Shown here: positions 42,690 to 54,061 of the stretch, piece by piece | Numbering within the stretch: position 1 is the stretch's first letter | Layout of the letters: every line of letters begins with the position of its first letter | Source: Chrysopilus asiliformis | Taxonomy: Eukaryota > Arthropoda > Insecta > Diptera > Rhagionidae | DNA length: 64,000 nucleotides | Reading direction: 5' to 3' | Assembly: GCA_964034945.1 (NCBI GenBank) | Contig: OZ035962.1 | Span: 73,361,597-73,425,596 of the forward strand | Program-made: the position numbers and the translations under genes | Notes under the pieces: generated by a model | Seen by the model: only the letters and a program-made list of their open reading frames with translations | Databases searched by the model: none | Told to the model about the DNA's origin: nothing

Positions 42690-43115
42690 TGCGTTTTCGG
42701 CCCTAGGGGCGAAAGTGCGATCAGCTGGCCGAAAGTGTGTTTTCGCGACGTGTTTCTCGTACCACAGAATACAGAAGACAAATTGCATAGGCAGAAAACA
42801 CTAGAATAAGCAGTACAGCCATAAATGCTTCTAACCGAAAATTTATGAATGAAACTGAACGAGTGAAGTTAGCTGCACGAGTGAAGTTAGCTGCACGAGC
42901 GAAGTGTGTTTTAGATGAGCAGCATTGCCGATTTCCATTTTTTGTTATGTTGATTTTAAAAATTAAAATCTGTTTTGATCAACATTTCTTAGTATTAATG
43001 GAATATTTATGGAATATAGTTGTTGTTTTGTTTCTTTTAAAAATTTACTTAATTTACCCTCGCTTCGCTCGTGCAGCTAACTTCACACTCTTGAAATTGT
43101 TGACTTTCGCCCCTT
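42690..43115. repeat. Foldback-like repeat with GAAGTTAGCTGCACGAGCGA arms
   Basis: GTGAAGTTAGCTGCACGA is tandemly repeated at 42867-42903, and its inverse CTCGTGCAGCTAACTTCACA is at 43068-43087. GGGGCGAAAGT (42708) has the inverse ACTTTCGCCCC (43104-43114). The frame 42845-43159 through it is not a credible gene. Confidence 0.6.
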
Positions 43116-43176
43116 GTTGCGTAATATACTATTTTATCAAAGTTTGTGTTCAATGGTGATGGCTTTAAGTCGACTA

Positions 43177-43590
43177 ACTCCATTTTTCGGTCGCTATAAC
43201 CGTCCAACTAGACGAACAATTGAACGTCTTGTACAAAGATTCGAAGCAAAACTGTAGCATTAGATCAAGTGAGCAACACCAAGCCATTCAAGAAGTGCCA
43301 ATACATCCGCAAACATTTACTGTTTGGTGCGGATTTCATGCCGGAGGTGTAATTGGAACGTACTTCTTTTCGAACGACGCCGGCAACTCACTTACAGTCA
43401 ACGGAAACCGCTACCGCGCCATGTGAACTGCCTATTTTTGGACCAATGGGAAGAAAATGACTTGTAGTAAATGTGGTTTCAACAAGATGGTACCACATGC
43501 CATACAGCGAGTGAAACAGTCCAGTTGTTAAAATCGAAATTTGGAGATCGCATCATCTCCAGAAATGGCCCAATCAATTCGCCGCCTCGC
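43177..43590 (+). pseudogene. Tc1/mariner-type transposase, three broken pieces
   Basis: The first piece (43177-43252) reads TPFFGRYNRPTRRTIERLVQ then RFE, an N-terminal helix-turn-helix region. The second (43270-43426) includes FTVWCGFHAGGVIGTYFFSN with NAGN-type NDAGNSLTVNGNRYRAM, the strand around the first part of the DDE core. The third (43471-43590) has WFQQDGTTCHTASETVQLLK, with the second catalytic D, then FGDRIISRNGPINSPPRSCD. After RSCD the homology stops, so the last catalytic residue is absent. The family is related to 1950-2303. Confidence 0.75.
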
Positions 43591-43595
43591 TCGTG

Positions 43596-44650
43596 TGATA
43601 AAAAGAGCGATTTCTCCAACTTTGATTGGTTGCCATTTTATAACGGTATATTTTACACAAAAACGGCTTTACAGTGTTTCAGGACTCTTCGCAGGCTACT
43701 CAAAAATTTTTACTTGAATTCAAAATTCGGGTTCCGCTTAGGTAAAGTCTTACCTAATTTATTACCTACTCATTTTCCCTGTGCTATTTGTCGATTGTAG
43801 AAACAAGTTTCTTTGTTGTAAAAACAACTTTGTTTGTTGTAAAAAGAACTTTCAGTTACCTATAGTCTAATACTGTAGAATTTGTTATAGTTGCTGGATT
43901 TCAAACAATTTTTGAAAGCATTATAGTCATTTGCATGTGACTTTGGCAGCGACTCGGAGTCAAAATGATTGCCGTGTTGGTGTGTGTGTGTAACAGAAGT
44001 CTTAAAAAAATAATGAAATTATTTATATTAATTCAGTGCGTATTATACATTTTTATTATGACCACAGATTTTTTAAACGTCTGTGATAAAAACTGGAATC
44101 GCCGGCGGTATGTTTTATCTGTCTTCAAAACAAAATCGAAAAAAAACTTTGTAATCAAATATAACAAACCGAGAAATAAAATTTGTTTTTAGTTTTGATC
44201 AAAATATAAATGAATTAAAAAAAACTGGTTATGGTCGAAATTTTTAAAGATTATATTTTGCAATTTAAATAGCAGCATTACATAATGATAATATTTCTTT
44301 TTTGTCGCCGATAAGAATTTTTATTACCATTCATTTTTTTCAATATGCTTAATTTTTAGGGGTGAATGAGGTTAAACTTGATTTGGAATTATAAAATATA
44401 AAAAAATAATTATCCGAAATTAAGGAAAAGGTCATTATTAGTTTTTTTTAGATTTTAAAGCTGATGGCATTAATTATGCAAGGAAAAAGAATTCATTTTT
44501 ATTTTAAAAATAATGGCAGAAAGACTTTTTTTGTGAAATGTAAAATTCCCAAAAAATGACTAATATTGGGTGTGGATTTACAAAAACATGTGCAAGATTT
44601 TGGGTGAAGTTACAAAAACATGTGTAAGATTTTAGATGACATCTTTCTTA
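43596..44650. other. No gene seen
   Basis: ORFs at 43965-44192 and nearby have no recognisable content; AT-rich. Confidence 0.4.
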
Positions 44651-44652
44651 TA

Positions 44653-44825
44653 CAGTAGAATCCCGATAATTCGTACTCCGATAATTCGTATATCCCGCTA
44701 ATTCGTATGAATTTGCTGGTCCCTTGAAAAAATCCCAATAATTCGTAATCCCGCTAATTCGAATATCCCGATACTTCGTATTTTTACGTCGGTCCCTTGA
44801 AATACGAATTATCGGGATTCTACTG
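44653..44825. mobile_element. Tigger/pogo-like MITE (173 bp), TA target
   Basis: CAGTAGAATCCCGATAATTC at 44653 and its inverse ending 44825, TA on both sides (44651-44652, 44826-44827). CCCGATAATTCGTA-type words are iterated five or six times inside. Confidence 0.88.
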
Positions 44826-44827
44826 TA

Positions 44828-45170
44828 TTTATAATTAAGTGAGGTGAAAACTTGAGATCTTTTTAATAACAGTTAAATTACTTTCAAGAACGACAAATTG
44901 GAAATACTTTTGCGATTTTATCGAAAACGGTTCAGTTTTCCAAGAATATTGTTAAGACAAAAAGTTTTTCGGATATCATTCTATATAACTCTACCATAGA
45001 TTGAAATCCAATTGGGGCCATTTTTTATAAATCCAGTGGAAATTGTTACATACACACAACCACACGCTTTGGCATGTTGCGGATTTATCGAACTGAGTCG
45101 ATGAGTATATGTACCAAGCCCAATACGCGACTTTTCAAGTGATTTTAGTATCTTTCTTATATGTAAAAAT
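44828..45170. other. No gene seen
   Basis: AT-rich spacer between two MITEs. Confidence 0.4.
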
Positions 45171-45467
45171 CAGGGCTGTGGAGTTCAGGAGAGGGAGTTC
45201 AAGGTTCATCCTTCCACTCCGACTCCTGAAATTTTAGAATATCCGACTCCAACTCCTGAAAGTCTAGACTTCGACCCCTTCACCTCAAACCCCAAATCAA
45301 ACATTGTTTTTGGTTGCAGAACATTGAGGTTAGACCTAAACTAGTTGGACAACTTGCTCTACTGCCCAATGGAAGTGAAATAACTGGTTCGGAGTCGTAG
45401 TCGACGAATTTTCTCCTCTTAAACGAACATTTAAACTCTCTTCCGAGAATTGACCGACTCCACCCTG
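45171..45467. mobile_element. MITE with CAGGG...CCCTG ends and GACTCC repeats (297 bp)
   Basis: CAGGGCTGTGGAGTTC at 45171 and ACCGACTCCACCCTG ending 45467. CCGACTCC(A/T)ACTCCTGAAA words recur inside. The right-flank GTAAGGAG matches the left-flank GTAAAAAT only in part, so the target duplication is uncertain. Confidence 0.6.
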
Positions 45468-45744
45468 GTAAGGAGGCAAAAGCATCATTCAAATGTTTTT
45501 AAAATTCCTTGCATAAAAGGAAAATATTTCGAACTAAATTAACTACTGGGGCTGACAAAATCTGACCTTTTTTCTATGGCACTTGATATTAGGCCCTTTT
45601 TTACCCGCATGACACACCAGTGTTTAGGGTGTGTGTATGTCTGATACTTTATTACCTTGTGTAGTCTAAACGGGTTGGCTGATTATGATAAACGAGGTGT
45701 CGTTAGATTTATGTTGGGTCCGCGAGTCGTATAGGCTATATAAA

Positions 45745-45990
45745 GCTGAAAAATTCAAAATGGCGGAACCCATTAAGAACTTTTGTCAAAATTGAACGAA
45801 GCAAATATATATATAATGTGATACTTCTAAAGTTTTGCCTCCTTTTCGCGAGTATCCACGTTTATATTGTGGCTTGAAACAATCAAAATTGCGGACACCG
45901 GGCGCCATTTTGTAGAAATTGAACAAAATAAATACATATCATGTGACACCTCTAAAGTCTCGTCTCCACCTCTCGAGTGTGCCTGTGTAT
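45745..45990 (+). repeat. Diverged tandem duplication, ~115-bp unit
   Basis: AAAATGGCGGAACCCATTAA..AATTGAACGAAGCAAATATA..GTGATACTTCTAAAGTTTTG recurs in diverged form as AAAATTGCGGACACCGGGCG..AATTGAACAAAATAAATACA..GTGACACCTCTAAAGTCTCG. Non-coding as far as I can see. Confidence 0.55.
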
Positions 45991-46022
45991 AGTGTTACAA
46001 AATTGGACAATTTGTTTTCTGT

Positions 46023-46823
46023 ATTAGAGCATCCAATACGGAGTTCCCGAAACCCGGTTTCCGGGAATCCCGGCCTTTTTTCTGGAACCCAAAACCGGGT
46101 TTGAATTGGGTAAAATTACCCGGTTTTCGGTGCTGAAAGCAAGCAATTTCTTACATGCTAAAATATCAAAATACTGTTCGTTCGCTGCTGAATATATACG
46201 AAATACATATTTGTAAGTACATATTTCTGTTAATAATAACTGTAAATTAAAAGATTAATGCAAAATTAAGCCATCCGATTACATTTTCTTTACAAAGTCT
46301 CTTTAAAACAACGACAATATTAATAGATTTATATGCGCTCACAGAAAGTATTAAATTTCCTGTAAAGTTAAAATGGTTTTTTATGTATAGGCAGGGAACA
46401 ACTACTATATAGAATGGAAAATAAGACCTTTCCTCATTAACTTCCACTAGAGTAAGCACTACACTATAGAAATTGGTTTTGTTGTCTTACTTCTCCTTTC
46501 TGCTGTCATACACTCGTTGAAAAAAAATCAAATATGATGTTTTCTTATAATGCCACAGTCATTCAAAATGTGATTTTTTTAACTGTAATTTTCGGATGTA
46601 CGCTTCCAACGCAAAAAAAATTGTTAGAGCTTTCCTTTCTATAATAGTAATTGTTCCGTGGTATAGGTTTAAATTTAATGTTGCAATTGCAATTTTTTAC
46701 TGGTAATTTCTTATTTTTTATTTACATTTTCAGCACCGGTTCAAGAACCGGGTACCCGGTTCTCGAAGATTCTAGCACCGAAACCCGGTTCCTTAAAATT
46801 GTCTCGGTGCTGAATGCTATACT
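46023..46823. repeat. Element with AACCCGG repeats at both ends, probable MITE
   Basis: TAGAGCATCCAATACGGAG at the left is roughly inverse to CTCGGTGCTGAATGCTATA at the right. AAACCCGGTTTCCGGGAATC (46050) and GAACCGGGTACCCGGTTCTC (46747) are sub-terminal palindromes. No clean duplication, so borders are approximate. Confidence 0.45.
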
Positions 46824-47079
46824 CTGTATCTTCCAAAAAAATGAAAAAGTTGTTTGCGGTTTCTCAAAGTTAGTGTGTCGAATCGAGAGGGAGTTCGTAT
46901 AATGCGGAAGGAATGGTTTCAGCAAAAGTTTTTCCTGACAGACCATTTAGCAGATTGAGAGGTAGTAGGAGAGGGGGTTCGTATCATGTGGGGGAAGTCT
47001 AAAAAGTTTGTTTGGACTAAAAAAAACTAAAAAGTTTGAAATAAAAAAATATTTAATAAAAAATAAAAAAAAAACGACA

Positions 47080-47250
47080 GAAAAACTAAAATGAAACAAA
47101 CAAACCAAAACATTTTGTGTCGTTAAACAGGCGGGAACGAACTGGCGGAAAGAATTCAAGAAAAGTATCGTTAGGGGTTCCCGCCTGTGTAACGACTCAA
47201 AAGGTTTTGGAGCTTGTTTATTTCTTTTTAGTTTTAGTTTTTTTCAGTCG
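47080..47250. repeat. Foldback with ~60-bp arms
   Basis: GTCGTTAAACAGGCGGGAAC (47119-47138) is inverse to GTTCCCGCCTGTGTAACGAC (47177-47196). The pairing continues outward through CCAAAAC and AACAAACAAACC-like sequence to about 47085 and 47245. Confidence 0.7.
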
Positions 47251-47326
47251 GATTTTTTTAAATTGTTTTTTATTAATATATTAGGTAATGTAAGGTTGCT
47301 GATCTAGTATCTGTTTAGTTGTTTAA

Positions 47327-47779
47327 CCTTTAACTATGGACATACGGTCTGACAGACCCCGGCATGTTTCCGTTTTTCGCATAACAATCCTCTTTCGCCA
47401 CTCTTTTAGTAGCTTTTGCGATTGAGTTTTTTACATGAAATTGGGTTTTTTTGTACTTTAAACTTTTTTAGACTTTAAGTACAATAATTAAATTTTGGAT
47501 TTTTAACAAAATATGTTCTTGTAAAGTACCTCGTACCAGATATATCTGAAATTTACTTATATTGTGTTTATTTCCATAAGAACATAAATAAAGAGAAGTC
47601 TGAATACGTTATGTAGTTTTCATTCACTAAAACATCCCTATATAGCGTTTTTGAAAAGTAAATCTAAAATTTTAATTTCTTAAAAAGTAGATCTAAAATA
47701 TAAGGTCAATTTAAATGGCGGTCTGACACACCGCAAGTTCAAGGCAGTGTGAAAATAAAATTATATTAATAGATAAAGG
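47327..47779. mobile_element. piggyBac-type MITE (453 bp), TTAA target
   Basis: CCTTTAACTAT at 47327 and the inverse ATAGATAAAGG ending 47779, with TTAA on both sides (47323-47326, 47780-47783). GGTCTGACAGACC near the left end and GCGGTCTGACACACCGC near the right end are short palindromes in comparable positions. Non-coding. Confidence 0.75.
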
Positions 47780-47783
47780 TTAA

Positions 47784-49416
47784 TATTTAAGGCACCAAAT
47801 TGAATATTAGCCATTGGAGGAACTGAAATTTTTAAGATCTTAAATTTAAAATTTCGCTTATTAATTACACTGCACAACAGCGAAAATTTTTTTTTTTTAT
47901 TCCCCAAAAACTAGAGCCAATCTGGCCAAACCACTTGCAGATTCGAAATCGGCGACATCAAATTGTCGTAAAAAGATTGTAAAATCTTTGGCAACGCAAA
48001 AAAGTAATTTTTTGTCGGGTAGTGTTATAACTAAAGTATCGGATTAAAATTAATTCCCTAACATATTCCATTTGCTTGTTGGATGCTTTTTTCAACACAT
48101 TGTTTGTTATAAGTTAACAAAAAATTGTTTTATTTTATTTTTCAATAAGACAGCCGAATTCGGTGATGGAAAATTGTGATTCAAATTGGGATTTCTAATT
48201 TTTTTATGAATTTTTAGGTCTTTAAAACATATTTTTTTATTGGGAATTCCACGATTGGGTCTTGGCTATTGTATAATTTGATTTGGTTCAATAAATAAAA
48301 AAAAAACAAATACATTGACGTAGCCATTAATTTTCTCAACTACATTAATTAGCGAAGACGTTTGAAAGGGAAAGGCTAAAATCTTTTTTCAATGTTGAAT
48401 TTGTTGTTTTTTATCTGGAAAATAAAATCACAAGAAATGGCTTTGCAAACTTTTTATTTAATCGATGATGTATATTCTGAAAGCCATGATATTTTACCAA
48501 AAACCGGATAAATCTTTGATACTCGTATGACATTGGAATAATTTTTCTTCTTTTTACCCTGTTATATTACGTAAGTATTATAAATGCAAGAGTCACACTT
48601 CAGAAATTCCGATAATGTTTTTTGTTATAAAATGTGGTGGCAAAAATGTTTTAATAGAAAAATTAAGGAAAATATTAACCTGTGTATTTACCTAAAGATA
48701 CGATAGAGGAATGACACTAAGTAAAACGATGAATTACACAAATGTCGGTGCAGAAGAAATATTTAAAAAAAAAACCAAAAGATCTGTACGAATGTGCTAA
48801 CTATTTTTAAAAATGTTCCTCGGTTCGAAGCATTTAAGTACTTAAATAAAAAAAAAGCCGAAGCACTTTATTATCACTTGGTATTATATTATTATAGTGC
48901 ACCACTTAGAATCAATAAAATACAACAGAAAACACAAATAATAATTTTCACACTTTTTTTATTTCCAACTTTTCTTCAAACAAAACTGTGAGAATTTAAG
49001 AAAAAAAGACGGATTATAAGAAACTATGGCAACGCGTCACAAAAAGCACATGGACATTGCGATTTATTGGAAGGTGTCAACAAGCCTTCCGCCAAGTCGT
49101 TCTAAGTTGAACTAATCAAAAACTTGAAATGATCAGCGATTTAAAAGCGGCGAATTTCGCTTTTACCGACCTGATCGTCACGTCACGATTGCAAAGTTAT
49201 TATTATTATTTGCTGAATTGCGGAATCGGGGATAATATTTGTGGTTAATTTTCAATTAAAATAGTTTATTACTCATTCAAAAACTTATGTGGTTTAATAT
49301 TAGTTTCTTTGTGACTTTTATTGATTGATAAGTTTTTCCTATAAAGCACTTATCGACAATTTGGTGTAAAATTGCAAAAAAAAAATATTTATATTTTTTT
49401 TGAAACTTTAAATTAT
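47784..49416. other. No gene seen
   Basis: AT-rich; 48794-48991 and similar short ORFs are not recognisable. Confidence 0.4.
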
Positions 49417-49505
49417 GACTAATGCCGTTTGCACCAACATTTCTTACAAATTAATTAGGTCGTACTTAGCCTACTTAAACCATACAAATTCTGGGACTTA
49501 CCCCT

Positions 49506-49622
49506 AATTTATTCACTAGGAGTTAAGCCGAGTTAGTGAGTTAAGGGAGTTAGCTAACCTTATTTTCCATGTTAAAGGTGAGTTAAGGGAGTTAAGGCGA
49601 TTTAACTCCTAGTGAATAAATT
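49506..49622. repeat. Foldback of 117 bp inside the MITE pile-up
   Basis: AATTTATTCACTAGGAGTTA and its inverse at the right end; GAGTTAAGGGAGTTA is directly repeated inside (49531, 49589). Confidence 0.75.
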
Positions 49623-49785
49623 GGCCGTTAGTGCCGTTTGCACCAACAAAACTTAGCAACTTATGTACAACTTAAAAAATTTAAGTCGAACAATTTCTAC
49701 GGTTTAAGTAGGCTAACCACCACTTAATTTTTTAATAATAATACGCGCAAACGGGCCTTAGTGCAGTTTGCACCAACGGAACTTA

Positions 49786-50202
49786 CCCCTGGAGCCCAAT
49801 GAACGCAACGCGACCGCAACTGCAACGATGTGAGCTGTCACGCAGCGCAACCTTTCAGCGGCAGAGCCCAATGGTATCTCGTGAAGTAGTGCAAGTGACA
49901 TAATATAAAGTGGTATAAAGTTGGGAAAATGACAAAAAAGGATAATTTTGAAGTGATAATTTGCTTTGTTGGTCTTTACCTTTGTTATTTGCACTAAGGC
50001 TATCAATTTTTCCTCGAACGACATTTCCCCAACCTCACTTTATGAACTGTCAACGCAGAATTTCTGCGGCAAAGTTAAAAGTTTGCAAACTTTTGCGTTG
50101 TAGGAGCGTTCTCTGCGTTCACTGTGCTCACTTCAAATGATTTCTATGAAACAAACTTGTAAGTGAAAGTTTGTGCGTTTTGCGTTCATTGGGCTCCAGG
50201 GG
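49786..50202. mobile_element. Harbinger-type MITE (417 bp) with TTA duplication
   Basis: CCCCTGGAGCCCAATGAACG at 49786 and its inverse ending 50202. TTA on both sides (49783-49785, 50203-50205). The neighbouring family copy has uninterrupted AACTTAGCAACTT, the empty site. On the minus strand an ATG at 50024 opens MSFEEKLIALVQ, then a possible splice donor (GTAAAG), resembling the start of a MADF-domain protein; this reading is weak. Confidence 0.85.
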
Positions 50203-50385
50203 TTAGCAACTTATGTACAACTTACATTATTTGAGTCCCAGAATTTCTACGGTTTAAGTAGGAACTTATTTTTTTGAGAATAGTACGCGCAAACGGTCTT
50301 TAAATAACTTAAGTTGTGTTTAAGTTGTTAAGTTCAGTTGGTACAAACGACTATAAGGTTCCTTTGCGCGAACTACTTAAAATAT

Positions 50386-50530
50386 AAGGTTGCGGTTAAA
50401 AAAGGTTGCGGTTAAAAAAAGGTTGCGGTTAAAAAAAGGTTGCGGTTAAAATAAGGTTGCGGTTAAAATATGGTTCCGGTTAAAATTGGTTGCGGTTAAA
50501 ATAAGGTTGTGGTTAAAATAAGGTTGCAGT
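50386..50530. repeat. Tandem 16-17-bp repeat, about 9 copies
   Basis: AAGGTTGCGGTTAAAAA-type units in a row with small changes (TGGTTCCGG, TTGTGG, TTGCAGTT). Embedded in the last copy of the MITE pile-up. Confidence 0.9.
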
Positions 50531-50834
50531 TACTTAAACCGTAGAAATTTTGGGACTTAAATAATTTAAGTTGTGCATAAGTTGTTAAGTTTTGTTGGTG
50601 CAAACGGCACTAGATCTCATAAAATTTATGGAGTAAACTTTTAAATCACTAAATTTTTTTCCTGTAAAAACTATACAAAAAATTGCGGACTTGAATCCGA
50701 ATACCCCTAGAGGCAGGAGGCAAAGTCCAAAAAGCCTAATGGTTGGTTGGTTTGATATCACAAGGGAACCCCACGCACGTAGGCCTCAAGTTGGGCCCAT
50801 TGTACACCTCCGATGTCCCTCGCTGGAGCAGATT

Positions 50835-51120
50835 GAGCTCAAGTACGGTTGTTTAGCCATCCCGCCAGTGGTATATATTTCCGAATCGGCTCCCAGCCCT
50901 GAGTTCCTGCCTCATGGAGTTCCTCTAGAAAGGGATGGCCGAAGCATTTGACGCGAGTACGGGTTAAGGCTGGACAGTGACACAAGAAATGCTCCACCGT
51001 TTCCTGCTCTTCTCCGCAGCCCCTGCATTGTAGATTATCCACCAGCCTCATCTTGAAGGCGTGATGCTTCAGGAGCGAGTGCCCAGTTAGAATCCAAGTC
51101 GTGATGTTGAGTCTAATGAT
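50835..51120 (-). pseudogene. Non-LTR retrotransposon, C-terminal end after RNase H (R1/LOA/I-like)
   Basis: From about 51110 downward: TTWILTGHSLLKHHAFKMRL, then CRGCGEEQETVEHFLCHCPA, then GHPFLEELHEAGTQGW and PLAGWL. The C..C......EH.LC.CPAL knuckle after a TGH.PL..H segment is the known ending of R1/LOA/I-group ORF2 proteins. The rest of the element is missing. Confidence 0.75.
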
Positions 51121-51710
51121 GTTGAGAGTTGGTTTCTACCGTGATTATCGAAAAAACTACTGTACCGATTTTAGTGAAACCTTATTCTTAGCTTCTCTTG
51201 ATAACTTATGCGCTTTCCCACCCTAATATCTAATGTGCTTTTGAACTGTTACAGCAGTTTAATCCCTTTTTCAGTATAAGAGCTTCTCACTGAATCTTCT
51301 GTTATTAATAATACTTTATGTATTCGTATTCAATGAAAAATACTTATACGGTCTAATCAAGAATAAGCAAGACAGAAAAAGTATCAGAAGCCGCATCTTA
51401 CAAAAAAAAATCGGTTTCATATCTTACAAAAGAATTTCGATTTTTTTGAAACCTCATAACTGAAACTTATTTTCTGAAGGAAATTTCCAAATCTGTGAAA
51501 GAAATTTAGAGAGCAAGTATTCCATCCTAACCTAAAGCCTTCTAAGGGTGAGTTCTTTTATTATCTCATAGAACTCGGAACGCTCTGATCGACCCTCTAT
51601 CCGTTCTTTTATTCGCTCCAAGTTTTCCGAGAACTCTGAACTGTGTCCCATAATACATTCGCTGATGAATTTGAGCAAAAAAAATTTACTCGATCCTTAA
51701 GCTAGAACCT
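51121..51710. other. No gene seen
   Basis: Nothing supported apart from CGTACGTCGATACGTCCG at its end, which starts the next element. Confidence 0.4.
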
Positions 51711-51714
51711 GAAT

Positions 51715-52075
51715 CGTACGTCGATACGTCCGTCATGCGTCCGTCCGATAGACAGTTTTATGCGGTGATAGTTGGGTACAGCAACGAATCACTTCTTCTT
51801 CACTTTTTTTGCACTTCTTCTATTAGTTTATCGTCGAAACAATTACTTTCAATTGGTTCCATACTTAAATTGCTTAAATCGTAACTAAACTTTTTTGCGA
51901 AATGACATTTCCGTGCGTTGCCGCATGTAAAAGTAGAAAGTCGACCTACTCTATGCGGTTGCCGCATCGGAAAACGTATTATTAGGGGAGTACTCATAGC
52001 AGCCCGTTGATTTTACTTTGACCGCATCGAACTGTCAACGTGACGGACGCATGGCGGACGCACGCGGACGAATTT
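51715..52075. mobile_element. TIR element with CGTCCGTCATGCGTCCGTC ends, probably Harbinger-like
   Basis: ACGTCCGTCATGCGTCCGTC at about 51727 is inverse to GACGGACGCATGGCGGACGC at 52042-52061, and the arms continue to GACAGTT.ATGCGGT. On the minus strand an ATG at 51862-51860 opens MEPIESNCFDDKLIEEVQKK, then a stop at 51800. FDDKLIEEVQK is close to the first helix of MADF domains, so this looks like the remnant of the Harbinger accessory gene. Exact ends and duplication not resolved. Confidence 0.55.
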
Positions 52076-52455
52076 TTAAGAAATCTAGGCTGAAAAATTA
52101 ATGGAAAATGAATTTAATGAAATTTGCTGAACATCAAGTTATAAAATAAAAAGAAAATGTGAAATGCTGAAAATTTGTTGAAAAATGGGCAATAAAAGAG
52201 AAAATGAGACATTTTTTTTTTATTAATTACGAGTTTTAATGTAAAGTATCGCTATTAAATATAGTTTTTGATGCAACAAATGTCTTATTTAAGTTTAAAA
52301 TTTAAGGTTATCTCAGGACGACTCGAACTGTCCCAAAATTATATCGGTTTTAGGGTCGAGCAAAACTGATCTGATCGCTGTGTTCGCTCGATTGAAATAA
52401 TTATCGAATGTGGCCTAAGTGAATGTATGGCTAAGATAGGAAGGCGATGAACTTA

Positions 52456-52599
52456 AGCCCAATTCAGACTAACAATTGCGATTACGATTGGCTTCTTGAC
52501 CAATGAGATCAAAGCTTTAAACGATAAGAACATGAAAGTTTTAATCTCAATGGTCGAGGAAGCTCAATCGTAATCGAAATTGTTAGTCTGAATTGGGCT
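52456..52599. mobile_element. Foldback MITE (144 bp) with TTA duplication
   Basis: AGCCCAATTCAGACTAACAA at 52456 and its inverse ending 52599; TTA on both sides (52453-52455, 52600-52602). The arms pair nearly full length through CGATTACGATTG and GACCAATGAGATCAAAGC. A relative is the outermost host of the nest at 62036-63722. Confidence 0.85.
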
Positions 52600-52602
52600 T
52601 TA

Positions 52603-54059
52603 GAACCGCACGACTATGGTTTGAGGGTGCTTCAACTCCCGAGTTTCGCTTTTTATTCTTTCTTTGATTTTTCTTTTATTTTTTAATTTTTTTGGCTTAC
52701 ATAACTCTGCCATATATTGAAATTCAATCTGACTACTCCTTAACCACTCTGCAATACAAATGGATTTTTTTTTGCGATTATCTATTTTTTTTCCCAAATC
52801 GTGTTCCATAAGGGTTGGACACTAGCAGCTTTTGAATGTAAAAAAACGCATCAAAATCGGATAAGGTTCACTGGTAGAAGTCGATCTTAGAAATTTGCAG
52901 CCATACATACGAAAGAACGAATACATGAATACACACATTGTGTGTGTTCGAAGATTTGAGAATTCACTTGGAATTTTCTTGAAAAAAATATGTCTCCAGC
53001 AGGAACCGGATTTTCTCCCGAATAATTTTTGCATGCTCAAAATACAAATAACAAATGCATACAACAGATGCAAAAAAATTCAAATATTATCCCTGAACTC
53101 GCATAGCTTATCTATTGATGTGTGTTGTAATGTTATAAGTGAGAACTTTTTTAAGAAAAAATCACTGCATGGTCAAACTTGTGTTGCTTGCCGGTCTGTG
53201 ATGGCATCGGAAAGAATTTCACTGAATCACAGAGTTTGAGATCCAAATTGAGTGAATAGAGTCGAAATGACCTTCAATAATCAAAAATCATAATGCGTTA
53301 GTTATGTTGACCGCTACTGTGGCAAAAATGTAAACTTTAAGCAACCATAATATATCTTATGTACATACATAGGTGTATTTCTGATCTTTGAAGGAACCGG
53401 TTTGATCTTTATTTCAAAGAATCATCTAAGAGTGAACTACAGGGATGTTCACTGAAGTGTATTTTAATAATATTGTGGTGTGACAGTCACAGATGAAGGA
53501 GCCAAAATGTGTACAAAAAGCCATTGACCGACTGACCGGTGGTGACGCAGTAATCTATGGGGTTGTCACACAATTAAGCCGAAAAGTGCGTATGGAAATT
53601 CGACATTCAGTTGTTGTTTTTTACATTTTACGTGAAGAAAGGTGTCGTTGGTGTTCATGCTTTGGTTATGTGTCAATATGTCGATTAGTGGGTGAGCTTT
53701 TGTGGGCGCAAAGATTTGTTTTGATTCAGTTGTAAAAACGACCACAACTTTAATGGTTCTTTTCGTTCTTGAAGTATTATTTATTAATATTTGGGATGGA
53801 AAACAAAAAAAATCGTTTCATTATGTAACGAAATTCAATTTTTGTTTCGTTACGTTATTTTGTTTCCATATGTTTAAATTTTTATTCTTCTACTGCTTCA
53901 GCGGCCCAACCAATTACATATTTTCACATTCGAAATTTACCTGCAGTAATCTAGGCGAAGATTTGCTATTGCTAAGCAAGCCTGTTTCTGCTCAGATATA
54001 GTCTTTTGATTTCCTCTGTATAACCGAAAAGTGAATGCAGACAAGTGTCGAAGCTAATA
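52603..54059. other. No gene supported
   Basis: Several ORFs of 60-110 codons exist on both strands (52822-53239, 53493-54001) but none has a recognisable domain or supporting splice context. Confidence 0.35.
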
Positions 54060-54061
54060 TA

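Larger units (their letters stand above)
49417..50612. repeat. Pile-up of about five copies of one MITE family (GCCGTTTGCACCAAC)
   Basis: Copies begin at 49423, 49632, 49763 (forward), about 50302-50355 (reverse piece) and 50356-50612 (reverse). Shared words are GCCGTTTGCACCAACAAAAC, TTAGCAACTTATGTACAACT, CAGAATTTCTACGGTTTAAG and ACGCGCAAACGG. Three of them are interrupted by other repeats listed separately (49506-49622, 49786-50202, 50386-50530). Confidence 0.75.

Noticed and set aside
42845..43159. 104-codon ORF beginning with a VKLAAR repeat
   Set aside because: The repeat is the tandem arm of a foldback element and the rest is AT-rich hydrophobic chance sequence.
43220..43426. Intact small transposase gene
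   Set aside because: It is one of three pieces in different frames, lacks the last catalytic residue and shows stops between pieces.
53493..54001. Two overlapping plus ORFs as a host gene
   Set aside because: No domain, no splice signals of quality, composition like surrounding DNA.
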